A DNA stretch of 64,000 bases. Origin: Parahoeflea alexandrii (GTDB taxonomy: Bacteria > Pseudomonadota > Alphaproteobacteria > Rhizobiales > Rhizobiaceae). The notes under the pieces are model-generated. The model did not search any database and was not told where the DNA came from. It was given only the letters and a program-made list of their open reading frames with translations. Position numbers and translations under genes: made by a program. The stretch covers positions 1 to 64,000 of the forward strand of contig NZ_JAPWHB010000011.1 of the NCBI RefSeq assembly GCF_027214025.1. Reading direction: 5' to 3'. Below are positions 43,953-53,617 of this stretch, in pieces. Numbering within the stretch: position 1 is the first letter of the stretch; the number at the start of each line of letters is the position of its first letter.

Positions 43953-44974
43953 GCCGGCACCAGCACGTGTTTGTTGCCGGAAAGCCGCGCACTCTCTGCC
44001 GGCTTCTCGTCCCTGCACTTCACACAGGCGGCAAAATGACTCTGCGATTCGCCATAGGGCAGGAACGCCGGCATCCTGGCATCGCAGATCTTGCTGGCGA
44101 TCGCACAGCGCGGCGCGAAGCTGCAGCCGGGCGGCAACCGGTCGGGAGCAGGAACTGTTCCGGGAATGGATTCCAGACGCCGACGCGGACCGTCGATGTC
44201 CGGAAGTGCGGCTATCAGGCCCTTCGTGTAGGGATGCGCCGGGCTATCAAACAGCGAGCCGGTATCGGCCTCCTCTATCACCCGCCCGCCATACATCACC
44301 GCCACCCGGTCGCTCATGTCTGCAACGACACCCAAATCGTGCGAAATCAACACCAGCGCCATGCCCGAGTCACGGCGCAGTTCGGTGAGCAGATCCAGAA
44401 TCTGAGCCTGGATGGTGGCGTCCAGCGCCGTGGTCGGCTCATCGGCGATCAGCAGGTCGGGCTCGCCCGCGAGCGCCATGGCAATCATGATGCGCTGGTT
44501 CATGCCGCCCGACATTTCGTGCGGGTATTCCCGCAGGCGCCGCGTGGCGTTGGCAATGCCGACCCGGTCGAGAAGACGCGCTGCCTCCGCATCGGCGGAA
44601 GCCCCGGTCATGCCCCGGTGCAGTTTCAGCGCCTCGACGATCTGCCGGCCGATGCGGTGCACCGGATTGAGCGAACTTGAGGGGTCCTGGAAGATCATGG
44701 CGATGCGTCCACCGCGCAGTCCGGCGAGATCATTTTCCGGAGCACCGGCTATTTCCTGCCCGTTGAGCTGCACCGAGCCCGATATGCGCGCCCTGCTGCC
44801 AAGCAGCCCCAGGGCCGCCAGCCAGGTGATCGACTTGCCGCAACCGGATTCGCCGACAACGCCCAGAACCTCGCCCCTGGCGACAGTCAGGCTGACTCCG
44901 TGCAGCGCCCTGACAAAGCGCTTTCCCTGGTCGAAATCGATCGCCAGATCCTCAATTGACAGAAGCGTTTCCAT
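43949..44974 (-). CDS. Oligopeptide-type ABC ATPase (DppD/OppD-like)
   Basis: This 341-residue ATPase has Walker A GESGCGKSITWL, signature MSGGMNQRIMIAMAL, Walker B LLIADEPTTALDATI and the C-terminal Cys-containing segment PGCSFAPRCAIASKIC. It follows the binding-protein gene after a gap holding a strong hairpin with a T run, so its expression is probably reduced relative to that gene. Confidence 0.9.
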   Translation of the reverse strand: METLLSIEDLAIDFDQGKRFVRALHGVSLTVARGEVLGVVGESGCGKSITWLAALGLLGSRARISGSVQLNGQEIAGAPENDLAGLRGGRIAMIFQDPSSSLNPVHRIGRQIVEALKLHRGMTGASADAEAARLLDRVGIANATRRLREYPHEMSGGMNQRIMIAMALAGEPDLLIADEPTTALDATIQAQILDLLTELRRDSGMALVLISHDLGVVADMSDRVAVMYGGRVIEEADTGSLFDSPAHPYTKGLIAALPDIDGPRRRLESIPGTVPAPDRLPPGCSFAPRCAIASKICDARMPAFLPYGESQSHFAACVKCRDEKPAESARLSGNKHVLVPA

Positions 44975-44996
44975 TGGCTGGTTCTCCGTTGCGACT

Positions 44997-45029
44997 AAAA
45001 GGCCGGGGCGCGCAGTCCGCGCCCCGGCC
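44997..45029 (-). terminator. Strong intercistronic terminator or attenuator after binding-protein gene
   Basis: A 12-bp perfect GC stem (GGCCGGGGCGCG with CGCGCCCCGGCC) with a 5-base loop is followed at once on the minus strand by TTTT. It lies 8 bases past the binding-protein stop and before the DppD-like start. The operon must continue past it, so it probably acts as a partial terminator and a 3' stabiliser. Confidence 0.8.
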
Positions 45030-45036
45030 CCTGGCT

Positions 45037-46704
45037 TCAGTTGCCCGGTGCAACGACCTGGAAGTTGTCAGCCCGGAAATCCATCGACTGGAGACCCGAC
45101 CAGTTCCACTCGATGTCCTTGCGCTTGCCGAAGAAGATCGCGCTCTGGTGCAGCACCGTGTAGGCGGGATCCTCGCGCTCGGCGATTTCCAGCATCCGCC
45201 GGAAAGAAGCGCGGCGCTCTTCGAGATCGGTCGAGGTTTCGAGCTTGATGCAGAGCGCATTGAACTCTTCATTGGTCCATTCGCCGACCTGCTGCTGCTG
45301 GCCGTTCTGGCAATGCTGGTTGACGATCGAGGAGACCGGATCCGGGAACGGAGCCGAGTTCGACCAGTCGCGGACCATGCGCGGGCCGCTCTCCTTGTCG
45401 AAGATCTGCTGCCAGTTTTCCTTCATCTCGATCTTCACGTTGAGACCGATCTGGCGGAAGGATTCAGCATTGATCTGCGCTGTCGAAACCTGGTTGGTGT
45501 AGTAGTTGTTGAGGACGCGGAAGGTAATTTCCTCGCCATTGTAACCGGATTCCTGGACCAGCTTCCTGGCCAGTTCCATGTCATATTCCGGCACGGTCCA
45601 GTCAGACAGGAACATGTCGCCGTAATAGGACCACTGCAGACCGGCAGGAACCGTGGTGCGGCCATCCCAGAGCGTCTCGACGATGGTCTCGCGGTCGATC
45701 GCATGGGTCATCGCCTGTCGGATCTTCGGATTCTGCATCGGGCCGTTGTTCTTGTCGAACACCATTAGGCGGTGGTTGGTGATCGGGCCGCCGACGACTT
45801 CGAATGCGGCGTTGGATTCAACGGTGTTGATCTGGTCCGGCGGCAGGTCCGTGATGAAATCATATTCGCCGGAAAGAAGGCCGTTGACGCGGCTGGCAAC
45901 TTCCGGAACCACGGCAAACCGAAGCGTCTTGATCGGCGGCTTGCCACCCCAGTAGTCGTCATGGGCTTCGAGAACCAGGATGTTGTCGGGCTTGAACTCG
46001 ACCACCTTGTAGGGACCTGTACCGACCGGCTTCTGAGCGAAGGCAAGCCAGGACTCGGCTTCCTCATAGGCGCGCTTGGAGAGGATTTCCGCGCCGTAGC
46101 GGGAGATGCGGCCTTCGAGCGTCGGATCGGCGACCGTCGAGACGAAGCGGACGGTCATGTCATCGACCTTTTCAACGCGGTCGAGGTTCGGCCAGGCGCG
46201 TTTGGCGACGGCGGCCACTTCAGCCGGCGGAACCTTGCCGCCAACGGCGGTGCTGGCGCTCGCGGTGAACAGCGTCTTGCCGTCCTTGCGCGCATTGTCC
46301 TGCTCGTCGAGAAGGCCGAAGCGCTCCTTGGAGAAGGTGAAGACAACATCATCCGCCGTCATGACGTCGCCATTGTGGAACTTGACGCCGGGGCGCAGCT
46401 TCAACTCGACGGTCTTGTCGTCGATGCGCTTCCATTCGGTGGCAAGACCCGGCTTCTGCGGCAGGTCGGCGTTCTGGCGGTCGTAGTCGATGAGTGTTTC
46501 GAAAATCGAGTAGAACACGCGCGCTCCGACGTTGGACTGCTCGCGCAGCACGTCGAGTGCGCCTGCATTGACGATCTGCTGAACAGCAACCGTGATTACG
46601 GGGCGATCCTCGGCCAGAGCCTTCCCGGGCATCGTCAGCATCGTCGTTGCAAGAAGATATGCACCAATCAGCATGGCGCCTTTAAGCTTGCGGCTATGGG
46701 TCAT
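45037..46704 (-). CDS. Dipeptide-type periplasmic substrate-binding protein
   Basis: This 555-residue family 5 (DppA/OppA) solute-binding protein has a Sec signal peptide MTHSRKLKGAMLIGAYLLAT with an ALA-E type cleavage site near residue 31. The mature domain has the family motif GLATEWKRIDDKTVELKLRPGVKFH split near residues 85-110. GAGGAAC precedes the ATG at 46704; a longer frame upstream is rejected. The ligand may be a peptide, opine, glycoside or other hydrophilic solute. It heads the importer genes and is preceded by a phosphodiesterase-family gene. Confidence 0.9.
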   Translation of the reverse strand: MTHSRKLKGAMLIGAYLLATTMLTMPGKALAEDRPVITVAVQQIVNAGALDVLREQSNVGARVFYSIFETLIDYDRQNADLPQKPGLATEWKRIDDKTVELKLRPGVKFHNGDVMTADDVVFTFSKERFGLLDEQDNARKDGKTLFTASASTAVGGKVPPAEVAAVAKRAWPNLDRVEKVDDMTVRFVSTVADPTLEGRISRYGAEILSKRAYEEAESWLAFAQKPVGTGPYKVVEFKPDNILVLEAHDDYWGGKPPIKTLRFAVVPEVASRVNGLLSGEYDFITDLPPDQINTVESNAAFEVVGGPITNHRLMVFDKNNGPMQNPKIRQAMTHAIDRETIVETLWDGRTTVPAGLQWSYYGDMFLSDWTVPEYDMELARKLVQESGYNGEEITFRVLNNYYTNQVSTAQINAESFRQIGLNVKIEMKENWQQIFDKESGPRMVRDWSNSAPFPDPVSSIVNQHCQNGQQQQVGEWTNEEFNALCIKLETSTDLEERRASFRRMLEIAEREDPAYTVLHQSAIFFGKRKDIEWNWSGLQSMDFRADNFQVVAPGN

Positions 46705-46886
46705 GTTCAGTTCCTCAGCTTCGCATCTGTGCGTGGTTGTAGATCTCATGATCTCTCGCCCGGGGTCCTCGTGCAGGCCCAAAGACACGGCCACTGATAT
46801 TGGCGGCATGTGACGCTCAGGATTCGTCTGGATAAATTTTTGATGACAATCCACAGACGGCGCTCCGGGTGCGGCAAGCCTCGTGC

Positions 46887-48356
46887 TCAGAAGCGTCCCC
46901 CGCTAAGGGGAAATGATTGCCGCCCGTCAACTCCGGACAGAACGAGATACTGCCTGAAATCACCGGATCCGGCCTCAAGACGGATCTCTCGCGGTTCCGG
47001 AGCAGTCTTTCCGAGCACCCGTTCGAGCGGCGAGCCCGTCATCGTGGCGGGCCGGTCAATACCGAGAACTGCGAGAACCGTCGGTGCGATATCCGTGAGG
47101 TTCGCGTGGTCATTTACCATGGCGACAGGCAGCGTGGCGCCGCCGAATGCAAGCACCGTGTTCATCTCGAACGGGTTGAGCCCGCCATGCATGCCGCCTC
47201 CAACCGGCACGTTGACCCCGGTCGTGTAGACACCGGCTCCCGCGAGGCCGTGTTGATCCGCTTCCGGCGACGAACGCCCGACCCAGTAGATATCCGGTGC
47301 ACGAGAATGCTCGGCCCCGGCAAGAGCCCGATCGAACGCGCCGCTGATGACCGGTTCTCCGTTTGCATCGGTCCCACAAAACAAAAGCCCGGTCTCAGGC
47401 ATTTCCATCAGCGCTGCGCCGAGGGCCTGAAGCCGCGAGGCATCACCGCTGAGCAATGTCAGCCCGGCCGCGGATCCCGGCGTGACGAGAACCTCAACGC
47501 CGGGCTCGCCTCGGTTTCCGGCGGCAAAGCCCTTCTCACGGAGAGCCCCGACAAGGTCAAAGGCGGAGGTAGTCGAGATCTGCCCGTGATCGCTCATCAC
47601 GATCAGGAGTGTCTCATCCGCCCGCTCCGAAGCACGAACCATGTCGACGATCTTGCCGAAACAGGCATCCACATGGGCCGTCGCCGTGTCGGATTCCGGC
47701 GATCCAATTTCATGGATATGATAGGATGTGTCGGGTTCCGAGTACCAGATGATGGCGACATCCGGCTGCACCTCGGGCAGCACCAGCTCCGTCAGCACCC
47801 GCGTGGCATAGGATGCCTCATCAAGCTTGGGTGTCTTTCCGCCCGGAAGCGGACCAAACCGCTCGACGGCCTGGTCGACGGCTTCGGGCGTATCCGTGTG
47901 CTCTCTGCCGTGGATCGAGAATGTCCAGTGGCCAAGTTCCCTGGCGCGATGGCTGAGAAGCCAGGCAGACCCGGCCGAGCCCGAATGCACGACCGCGAGC
48001 CGCTTGCCGACTTCGGCCAGCGCGCAGCCGAGACCCTTGGCCTCGACGAATTCTCCATCGTGCCAGGCATTGGCCGCTCTTATGTGGGCCGCACGGGATG
48101 TGTCGAGCGGTTCACCGCCATCGATTGCCGGATGGAAGAAAGCGTTGTTGACCACGCCGTGCCGGGTGGGATGCGAGCCGGTCGCCAAGCTGGTGGTCGC
48201 CACCCTGGTCATGGACGGAAACACCGAGCGCGCCTCGCGGTACCAAAGCCCTTCGGTCAGGAACCGGCTGAGGTTGGGTGTCAGCGCTTCGGAAATGCGA
48301 TCGGGACGAAGCCCGTCAAAGACGGCAATGATGACGCGGGCGACTTTGGCTGACAC
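46887..48356 (-). CDS. Type I phosphodiesterase/alkaline-phosphatase-superfamily hydrolase
   Basis: This protein of about 489 residues is of the phosphodiesterase/nucleotide pyrophosphatase family (PF01663 type). The first metal-binding Asp is in IIAVFDGLRPD near the start, the nucleophile region is FPSMTRVATTSLATGSHPT, further metal ligands lie in PDTSYHIHE and MSDHGQIST, and a late His is in GMHGGLNP. No signal peptide is seen, so it acts in the cytoplasm. I prefer a GTG at 48356 with GGAG eight bases upstream; another GTG seven codons earlier is possible. Being next to an importer suggests hydrolysis of an imported phospho-compound, but the substrate is unknown. Confidence 0.8.
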   Translation of the reverse strand: MSAKVARVIIAVFDGLRPDRISEALTPNLSRFLTEGLWYREARSVFPSMTRVATTSLATGSHPTRHGVVNNAFFHPAIDGGEPLDTSRAAHIRAANAWHDGEFVEAKGLGCALAEVGKRLAVVHSGSAGSAWLLSHRARELGHWTFSIHGREHTDTPEAVDQAVERFGPLPGGKTPKLDEASYATRVLTELVLPEVQPDVAIIWYSEPDTSYHIHEIGSPESDTATAHVDACFGKIVDMVRASERADETLLIVMSDHGQISTTSAFDLVGALREKGFAAGNRGEPGVEVLVTPGSAAGLTLLSGDASRLQALGAALMEMPETGLLFCGTDANGEPVISGAFDRALAGAEHSRAPDIYWVGRSSPEADQHGLAGAGVYTTGVNVPVGGGMHGGLNPFEMNTVLAFGGATLPVAMVNDHANLTDIAPTVLAVLGIDRPATMTGSPLERVLGKTAPEPREIRLEAGSGDFRQYLVLSGVDGRQSFPLSGGRF

Positions 48357-48559
48357 GACTGTTTCTCCGGTTTCCACTTTCCCGGTCTATGCGCGCGTAT
48401 TGCGACAGGCGTGCTACAGGCCGGTGGAAAACCGGCATGAGCCGCGAACCTTCATCGATCCGTCATGGTTCTGATATCCGCCTGTCGCATGCCCGGCGCT
48501 ATAGCCGGTCCCGCATGCGGGGCCCGATCGACCCTGCCCAATCAGGAGAAGGTTTGGCC

Positions 48560-49378
48560 ATGAGTGATTTGCCTGTAATCGGCGCGGCGATGATGATCGC
48601 CACTTACGAAACCCATTATGATTTCATGCGCGAATTGCCGCGCGACATCGAGATTCAGGATTTTTTCGACGCCAGCCTGCTCAACGGCGACTGGGAAACC
48701 GTTGCCGCGCGCGCCCGCAAGCTGCTCGACGGCCATACGGGCCGCATCGGCATTCACGGCCCGTTCTGGGGCTTCAACATTGCATCCCAGGATCCTGATG
48801 TCCGCGCCATCGTCCGCAAGCGGTTTCACCAGGGCCTGGATGTCTGCGAGGCGATCGGCGCCAACCAGATGGTCATCCACTCGCCTTTTTCGACGTGGGA
48901 TTACAACAATCTCGACAATCTCCCGAATGCCCGCGCCTCTGTCGTGGAGCGCACTCATGACGCCATCGGCGAGATCGTCAAACGCGCCGAAGACATGGGC
49001 TGCGTTCTCGTCGTCGAGAACATCGAGGACGTCGATCCGCACGCCCGGGTGGAGCTGGTCAAGAGCTTCCAGTCAGATGCCATTGCCGTTTCGATCGACA
49101 CCGGCCATGCCTGCTACGCGCACGGTTCGACTGGTGCCCCGCCGATCGATTACTATGTCGGTGCGGCAGGCAACCTGTTGCAGCACGTTCATTTGCAGGA
49201 CGCCGATGGTTACGCGGACCGTCACTGGAGCCTCGGCGAAGGCATCATCCGCTGGCATCCGGTCTTTGCAGCCCTTGGTTCGCTGACGTCCAATCCACGC
49301 CTGATCGTCGAGATCCGCGACAAGGACAAGATCCCGGCTTCGGTTGCCCATCTGCAATCCCTGGGGCTTGGGCAGTAA
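48560..49378 (+). CDS. Sugar phosphate isomerase/epimerase-like TIM barrel protein
   Basis: This 272-residue xylose-isomerase-like TIM-barrel protein (AP_endonuc_2 fold) has metal-binding positions in ENIEDVD, SIDTGHACYAHG, HVHLQDADG and VEIRDKD. AGGAGAAGG before the ATG at 48560 sets the start. It is divergent from the phosphodiesterase gene across a 203-base gap, so the two may share regulation. Typical substrates of the family are keto-sugars, inososes and hydroxypyruvate; none can be chosen here. Confidence 0.8.
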   Translation: MSDLPVIGAAMMIATYETHYDFMRELPRDIEIQDFFDASLLNGDWETVAARARKLLDGHTGRIGIHGPFWGFNIASQDPDVRAIVRKRFHQGLDVCEAIGANQMVIHSPFSTWDYNNLDNLPNARASVVERTHDAIGEIVKRAEDMGCVLVVENIEDVDPHARVELVKSFQSDAIAVSIDTGHACYAHGSTGAPPIDYYVGAAGNLLQHVHLQDADGYADRHWSLGEGIIRWHPVFAALGSLTSNPRLIVEIRDKDKIPASVAHLQSLGLGQ

Positions 49379-49401
49379 GCTTCGATCCAGAATGCGTCAG
49401 G

Positions 49402-49434
49402 CAGGGGCGGGATTGGTCGATGTTCCCGCTCCTG
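49402..49434. terminator. Possible bidirectional terminator hairpin
   Basis: CAGGGGCGGGA and TCCCGCTCCTG pair at 10 of 11 positions around an 11-base loop between two convergent genes. There is no clear T run on either side, so efficiency is uncertain. Confidence 0.45.
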
Positions 49435-49481
49435 TCGGCGTTCAAGGTAGGCCGATTGCCAATCGGCGTGGATAACCCCGA

Positions 49482-51239
49482 TCAGCCTTTGCCGAGCAAT
49501 TCCATCATCTGATCGCGCATGACGAATTTCTGCGGCTTGCCGGTGATTGTCATCGGCAGCGCCTCGACGATCCGGACGTATCTGGGAACCTTGTAGTGGG
49601 CGATCTGGCCGCTGCAGAACGCCCGCAGCTCTTCCCCGTCAATGCTGACGCCAGGCTTGGGGACAACCCAGGCACAGACTTCCTCGCCATACTTGTCGTC
49701 CGGCACGCCGAACACCTGCACTTCCGAGATCTTCGGATGCCGGAACAGGAACTCCTCGATCTCGCGCGGATAGACGTTCTCGCCGCCGCGGATGATCATG
49801 TCCTTGACCCGACCGACAATGGCGCAGAAACCCTGCTCGTCCATCACCGCTAGGTCTCCGGTGTGCATCCATCCGTCCCGGATCGACTCGGTGGTCTTTC
49901 CCTGGTCATCCCAGTAGCCCTTCATCACCGAATACCCCCGGGTGCAGAGTTCGCCACGGGCACCGACCGGCACGATCCGGCCGTCATCATCGACGATCTT
50001 GACCTCGAGATGCGGATGGATCCGGCCAACGGTTTCGCAGCGCTTGTCGATCGGGTCGTCGGTAAAACTCTGGAATGACACCGGCGACGTCTCGGTCATG
50101 CCGTAGCAGATCGTTACCTCGCGCATGTGCATCCGCTCCATCACCCGGTGCATCACTTCCACGGGACACGGGGCACCGGCCATGATCCCGGTCCGCAGCT
50201 GCGTCAGGTTGCGCGGTGAACGGTCGAGCTCCTCGAGCATGGCGACGAACATCGTCGGCACGCCGTAGACGGCGGTGCAGCGCTCCGCCTCCAGCGCCTG
50301 CAAGGTGGCCACCGGATCGAAAGCCTCGCCGGGAAACACCATCGCAGCGCCCTTGCTGACGGCACCCAGCACGCCCATCACCATGCCGAAGCAATGGTAG
50401 AGCGGCACCGGAATGCACAGCCGGTCGCTTTCGGTCAGCGCAATGCGATCTGTCACGAAGCGGGCATTGTTGACGATGTTGTAATGCGACAGCGTGGCGC
50501 CCTTGGGATGACCCGTTGTGCCCGAGGTGAACTGGATGTTGATGGCGTCATCCGGGCCGAGTTCGGCCTCGATCGCCGGCAGCCGCAGCTGCTGCGCCGG
50601 GCCGCCGAGCGTCCGCACCCGGTCGAATGAGAAGACCCCCGGCTCGCCGGCCTCGCCAAGCACGATCACCGACCGAAGATGCGGCAGTTTCGCTGCCCGC
50701 AACCGGCCGGGTTCGCATTCCGTGATCTCCGGCGCCAGCGACGTGATCATCTCAAGATAGTTGGAGGACTTGAACGCGCGCGCGGTCACCAGCGCCCTGC
50801 AGCCGACCTTGTTGAGCGCATATTCGAGTTCGGAGACGCGATAGGCCGGGTTGATGTTGACCAGCACCAGCCCGATCCGCGCCGTCGCAAACTGGGTCAG
50901 CACCCACTCGTAGCGATTGGGCGACCAGATGCCAATGCGGTCGCCCTTCTGCAGACCCATGGCGAGAAAACCGGATGCCAGTTCGTCCACCGCGCGGTCG
51001 AACTCGTAATAGCTCAACCGAATATCCTGCTGCGGACAGATGATCGCCTCGCGTGGGCCGAACAGCGACACGGCCTCGCGCAGCAATTGCGGGATGGTCA
51101 TGTAGCGCAAGGGCAGATGGGTGCTGCCGCGGACATAGGAAAGATTGTTCTCGGGCTCCGTCAATTCAACCGCCTGCGCCTTGCCGGTCCGGCCGAAATC
51201 GGAAAGTTTTCCTGCCAGGCTCTCGTTCAGAATGGACAT
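49482..51239 (-). CDS. Medium-chain acyl-CoA synthetase (ACSF2-like)
   Basis: This 585-residue AMP-forming acyl-CoA synthetase has the P-loop [16 protein letters not shown], the adenine motif [12 protein letters not shown], the hinge [22 protein letters not shown] and the C-terminal catalytic Lys in [11 protein letters not shown]. It resembles the ACSF2-type medium-chain or branched-acid ligases. GGAGGGAGG lies before the ATG. It follows the ATPase-amidase fusion by 11 bases, so it probably activates the carboxylic acid released by that amidase for entry into beta-oxidation or related routes. Confidence 0.88.
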   Translation of the reverse strand: MSILNESLAGKLSDFGRTGKAQAVELTEPENNLSYVRGSTHLPLRYMTIPQLLREAVSLFGPREAIICPQQDIRLSYYEFDRAVDELASGFLAMGLQKGDRIGIWSPNRYEWVLTQFATARIGLVLVNINPAYRVSELEYALNKVGCRALVTARAFKSSNYLEMITSLAPEITECEPGRLRAAKLPHLRSVIVLGEAGEPGVFSFDRVRTLGGPAQQLRLPAIEAELGPDDAINIQFTSGTTGHPKGATLSHYNIVNNARFVTDRIALTESDRLCIPVPLYHCFGMVMGVLGAVSKGAAMVFPGEAFDPVATLQALEAERCTAVYGVPTMFVAMLEELDRSPRNLTQLRTGIMAGAPCPVEVMHRVMERMHMREVTICYGMTETSPVSFQSFTDDPIDKRCETVGRIHPHLEVKIVDDDGRIVPVGARGELCTRGYSVMKGYWDDQGKTTESIRDGWMHTGDLAVMDEQGFCAIVGRVKDMIIRGGENVYPREIEEFLFRHPKISEVQVFGVPDDKYGEEVCAWVVPKPGVSIDGEELRAFCSGQIAHYKVPRYVRIVEALPMTITGKPQKFVMRDQMMELLGKG

Positions 51240-51250
51240 GGGCCTCCCTC

Positions 51251-53617
51251 CTACATGCTGCGCCAGTCTTCGCTTTGCTCAAAGGCGTGCGCCGCCTGGT
51301 AAATCTTCAACTCGCCAAAACTCGGCCCCACCAGCATCATGCCGATCGGCAACCCCTCGCTCAACCCGCAAGGTACACTCATGGCAGGCAGTCCGCCATT
51401 GAAGGGCGCGGTGTTTCCGATCATCTCGAAGGCGCGCTGCACATAGAGGCTGATCGAACAGTCTGTCGGCGGGATCTGCTGCGGCTTCATCGGCATGGTC
51501 GGCATCAAGAGGACGTCGAAGCGCTTGAGCGCCTGGGCATACTTCTCGTTGACGCGGCGCATCAGATTCTGGGCCTTGCCGTAGAAGCGCCCGCGATACT
51601 GGGTCTGGAAATGCTCTCCGAGGAACATGCAGGTTTTCAGCGAATGGCTGAGTTCGTCCGCCCGGTTGCGCCACTGCGACATCTGGTCGATCATCGATGG
51701 CAGGAACAGGCCGCGGTAGTTGGTGCCCGCGGTATTGCCGTGCATCATGAAGTCCTGCAGGCCTTCCACCGTGATCGCGGTCCAGCAATCGACGGCCAGA
51801 GTGTGCTCCGGCACGGAGATTTCCTCGACCATGGCGCCCAGCTGCCGGAACCGCTCCGCAGCCGCGAGCACCTTCTCATCGACATCCGACTCGCTCTCGG
51901 GGCGACGGAAGCCTTCCTTCAGGATCCCGATCCGCAGCCCGTGCGCACCGCGGCCCAGCGCCTCGGTGTAGCGGTAGACCTTGGGGTTGTACTGGCGCGG
52001 ATCGAGCCCGTCCTCCCCTGCAAGCACCTCAAGCAGGAGCGCGTTGTCGGCAACGTTCGATGTGACCGGACCGACATGGTCGATGGTCATCTCCACCGGC
52101 ATCACGCCGGTGTAGGGCACCAGACCGTGAGTGGCCTTCATGCCGTAAACCCCGCAAGCCGAGGACGGCAACCTGATCGAGCCGCCCTGGTCGCCGGCGA
52201 TCGCCATGTCGACCTCACCGGTCGCCACCAGCGCCGCCGAGCCGCTCGACGAGCCGTTGGCCATGTAGCCGCGCTTCCACGGATTGTGCACCGGCCCCTT
52301 GGCATTGGTGTGCGATCCGCCGGACAGGCAGAAATTCTCGCAATGCGCCTTTCCGGCGATGATGGCGCCGGCATCGAGCATCCGCGTGACGATGGTTGCA
52401 TCGATCTCGGGCGTGTAGCCCTCCATGATCGACGACCCGTTCATCATCGGCACGCCGGCAAGGCAGATCGTGTCCTTCAGCGCGATCCGCTTGCCGCGCA
52501 ACGGCCCGTCGGGCGCTCCGCGCACCTCAGTTTTGACGTACCAGGCATTGAGCGGGTTTTCCGAGGGATCCGGAAAGCGCCCCGGCGAACGCGGATAGCG
52601 GACCTCGGGCAGATTGTCCGGAAGGGCGTCGAGCCGGTCATAGGCCTGGATGTAGGGCTCCATGATCTGGCTGTACTCGGCCAGTTCCGCGTCCGTCAGG
52701 TTCATGCCGAAACGGCTCGCCATGGCGCGCATCTGCGAAAGGCTGGGGCGTTTGACTGTCATGCTTGTCACCAGGGGCTGGGGAGTGATGGGTGCAGGTT
52801 CGGCAATCTGCTGCTGCCTCGGGGAGTTGGTCTTCGGATCGGGACCCGCATGCGCGGTGGCAGTTCCAGTGCCGCGTGTGGAACGCGCCGCGCCAAACCC
52901 GAGGAACTGGTCGACCTTCGCCTGGTCGGCCAGCTCGGCCTTGGAAAGTTCGCCGGCGATCCGTCCGCGTTCCAGCACCAGGACCCGGTCCGACAGATCC
53001 GAGATGAAGTCGAAGTTCTGCTCGACCAGCAGGATCGAAAGCCCGCGCCGTTCGCGCAAGCGAAGCAGGGTCTCCGACATCTCCTCGATGATCGAGGGTT
53101 GGATGCCTTCGGTCGGCTCGTCCAGCAGCAGGAATTCCGGATCGCCCATCAGGCTCCGGGCCAGCGCCAGCAATTGCTGTTCGCCGCCGGACAAGGCGCC
53201 ACCCATCCGGTCGAGCAGCCGCGCCAGCCGCGGGAAATCGGCGAGCACAGCTTCGATCACCTCTTCCTCGCCGCCGCCGGAGTAGTCGTGCCAGGCAAAA
53301 CGCAGATTGTCGCGCACGCTCAGTTGCGGGAAGATCCCGCGCCCCTGCGGCACGTAACCGATCCCGAGCCCGGCGCGCTCATAAGGTGAAAAGCGGGTGA
53401 TCTCGACACCGTGAAACCGGACGGTGCCGGAACTGGCCGGCAGAAACCCCATGATGGTCTTGAGCAGGGTGGACTTGCCCATGCCGTTGTGGCCGAGAAT
53501 GCCCACGACCTCGTTCTCGGCCACCGAAAACTCGATACCGTGCAGGATCGGGACCTTGCCGTAGCCTCCCGACAGGCTCTTGATATCCAGGCAGGTCTTG
53601 CGCTCCTCGGCCATCAT
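51251..53617 (-). CDS. LivF-type ABC ATPase fused to an amidase-signature amidase
   Basis: This 788-residue two-enzyme fusion has a complete LivF-type ATPase at residues 1-240 (Walker [10 protein letters not shown] 42-50, signature LSGGEQQLL 142-150, Walker B LLLDEP 163-168, switch LLVEQN). A Pro/Ala/Ser/Thr-rich linker spans 243-285. The rest is an amidase-signature enzyme resembling the nitrile-associated enantioselective amidases of Rhodococcus, with the Ser-cisSer-Lys triad intact as Lys381, a Ser in GSSSGS (455-460) and Ser480 in GDQGGSIR. The single frame has no stop, and an internal Met286 marks the usual amidase start without a good ribosome site. It starts by TGATG overlap with the LivG-type gene. 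It implies hydrolysis of an imported amide at the cytoplasmic mouth of the transporter. Confidence 0.9.
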   Translation of the reverse strand: MMAEERKTCLDIKSLSGGYGKVPILHGIEFSVAENEVVGILGHNGMGKSTLLKTIMGFLPASSGTVRFHGVEITRFSPYERAGLGIGYVPQGRGIFPQLSVRDNLRFAWHDYSGGGEEEVIEAVLADFPRLARLLDRMGGALSGGEQQLLALARSLMGDPEFLLLDEPTEGIQPSIIEEMSETLLRLRERRGLSILLVEQNFDFISDLSDRVLVLERGRIAGELSKAELADQAKVDQFLGFGAARSTRGTGTATAHAGPDPKTNSPRQQQIAEPAPITPQPLVTSMTVKRPSLSQMRAMASRFGMNLTDAELAEYSQIMEPYIQAYDRLDALPDNLPEVRYPRSPGRFPDPSENPLNAWYVKTEVRGAPDGPLRGKRIALKDTICLAGVPMMNGSSIMEGYTPEIDATIVTRMLDAGAIIAGKAHCENFCLSGGSHTNAKGPVHNPWKRGYMANGSSSGSAALVATGEVDMAIAGDQGGSIRLPSSACGVYGMKATHGLVPYTGVMPVEMTIDHVGPVTSNVADNALLLEVLAGEDGLDPRQYNPKVYRYTEALGRGAHGLRIGILKEGFRRPESESDVDEKVLAAAERFRQLGAMVEEISVPEHTLAVDCWTAITVEGLQDFMMHGNTAGTNYRGLFLPSMIDQMSQWRNRADELSHSLKTCMFLGEHFQTQYRGRFYGKAQNLMRRVNEKYAQALKRFDVLLMPTMPMKPQQIPPTDCSISLYVQRAFEMIGNTAPFNGGLPAMSVPCGLSEGLPIGMMLVGPSFGELKIYQAAHAFEQSEDWRSM

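Noticed and set aside
52762-52800. Separate start for a stand-alone amidase at Met286 of the fusion
   Set aside because: Only a weak GGTGA precedes it and the reading frame is continuous with the ATPase through a low-complexity linker, so a fusion is the simpler reading.
51053-53389. 778-codon open frame on the plus strand opposite the ATPase-amidase fusion
   Set aside because: Shadow of the fusion gene. The fusion strand carries every catalytic motif; the plus frame has none.
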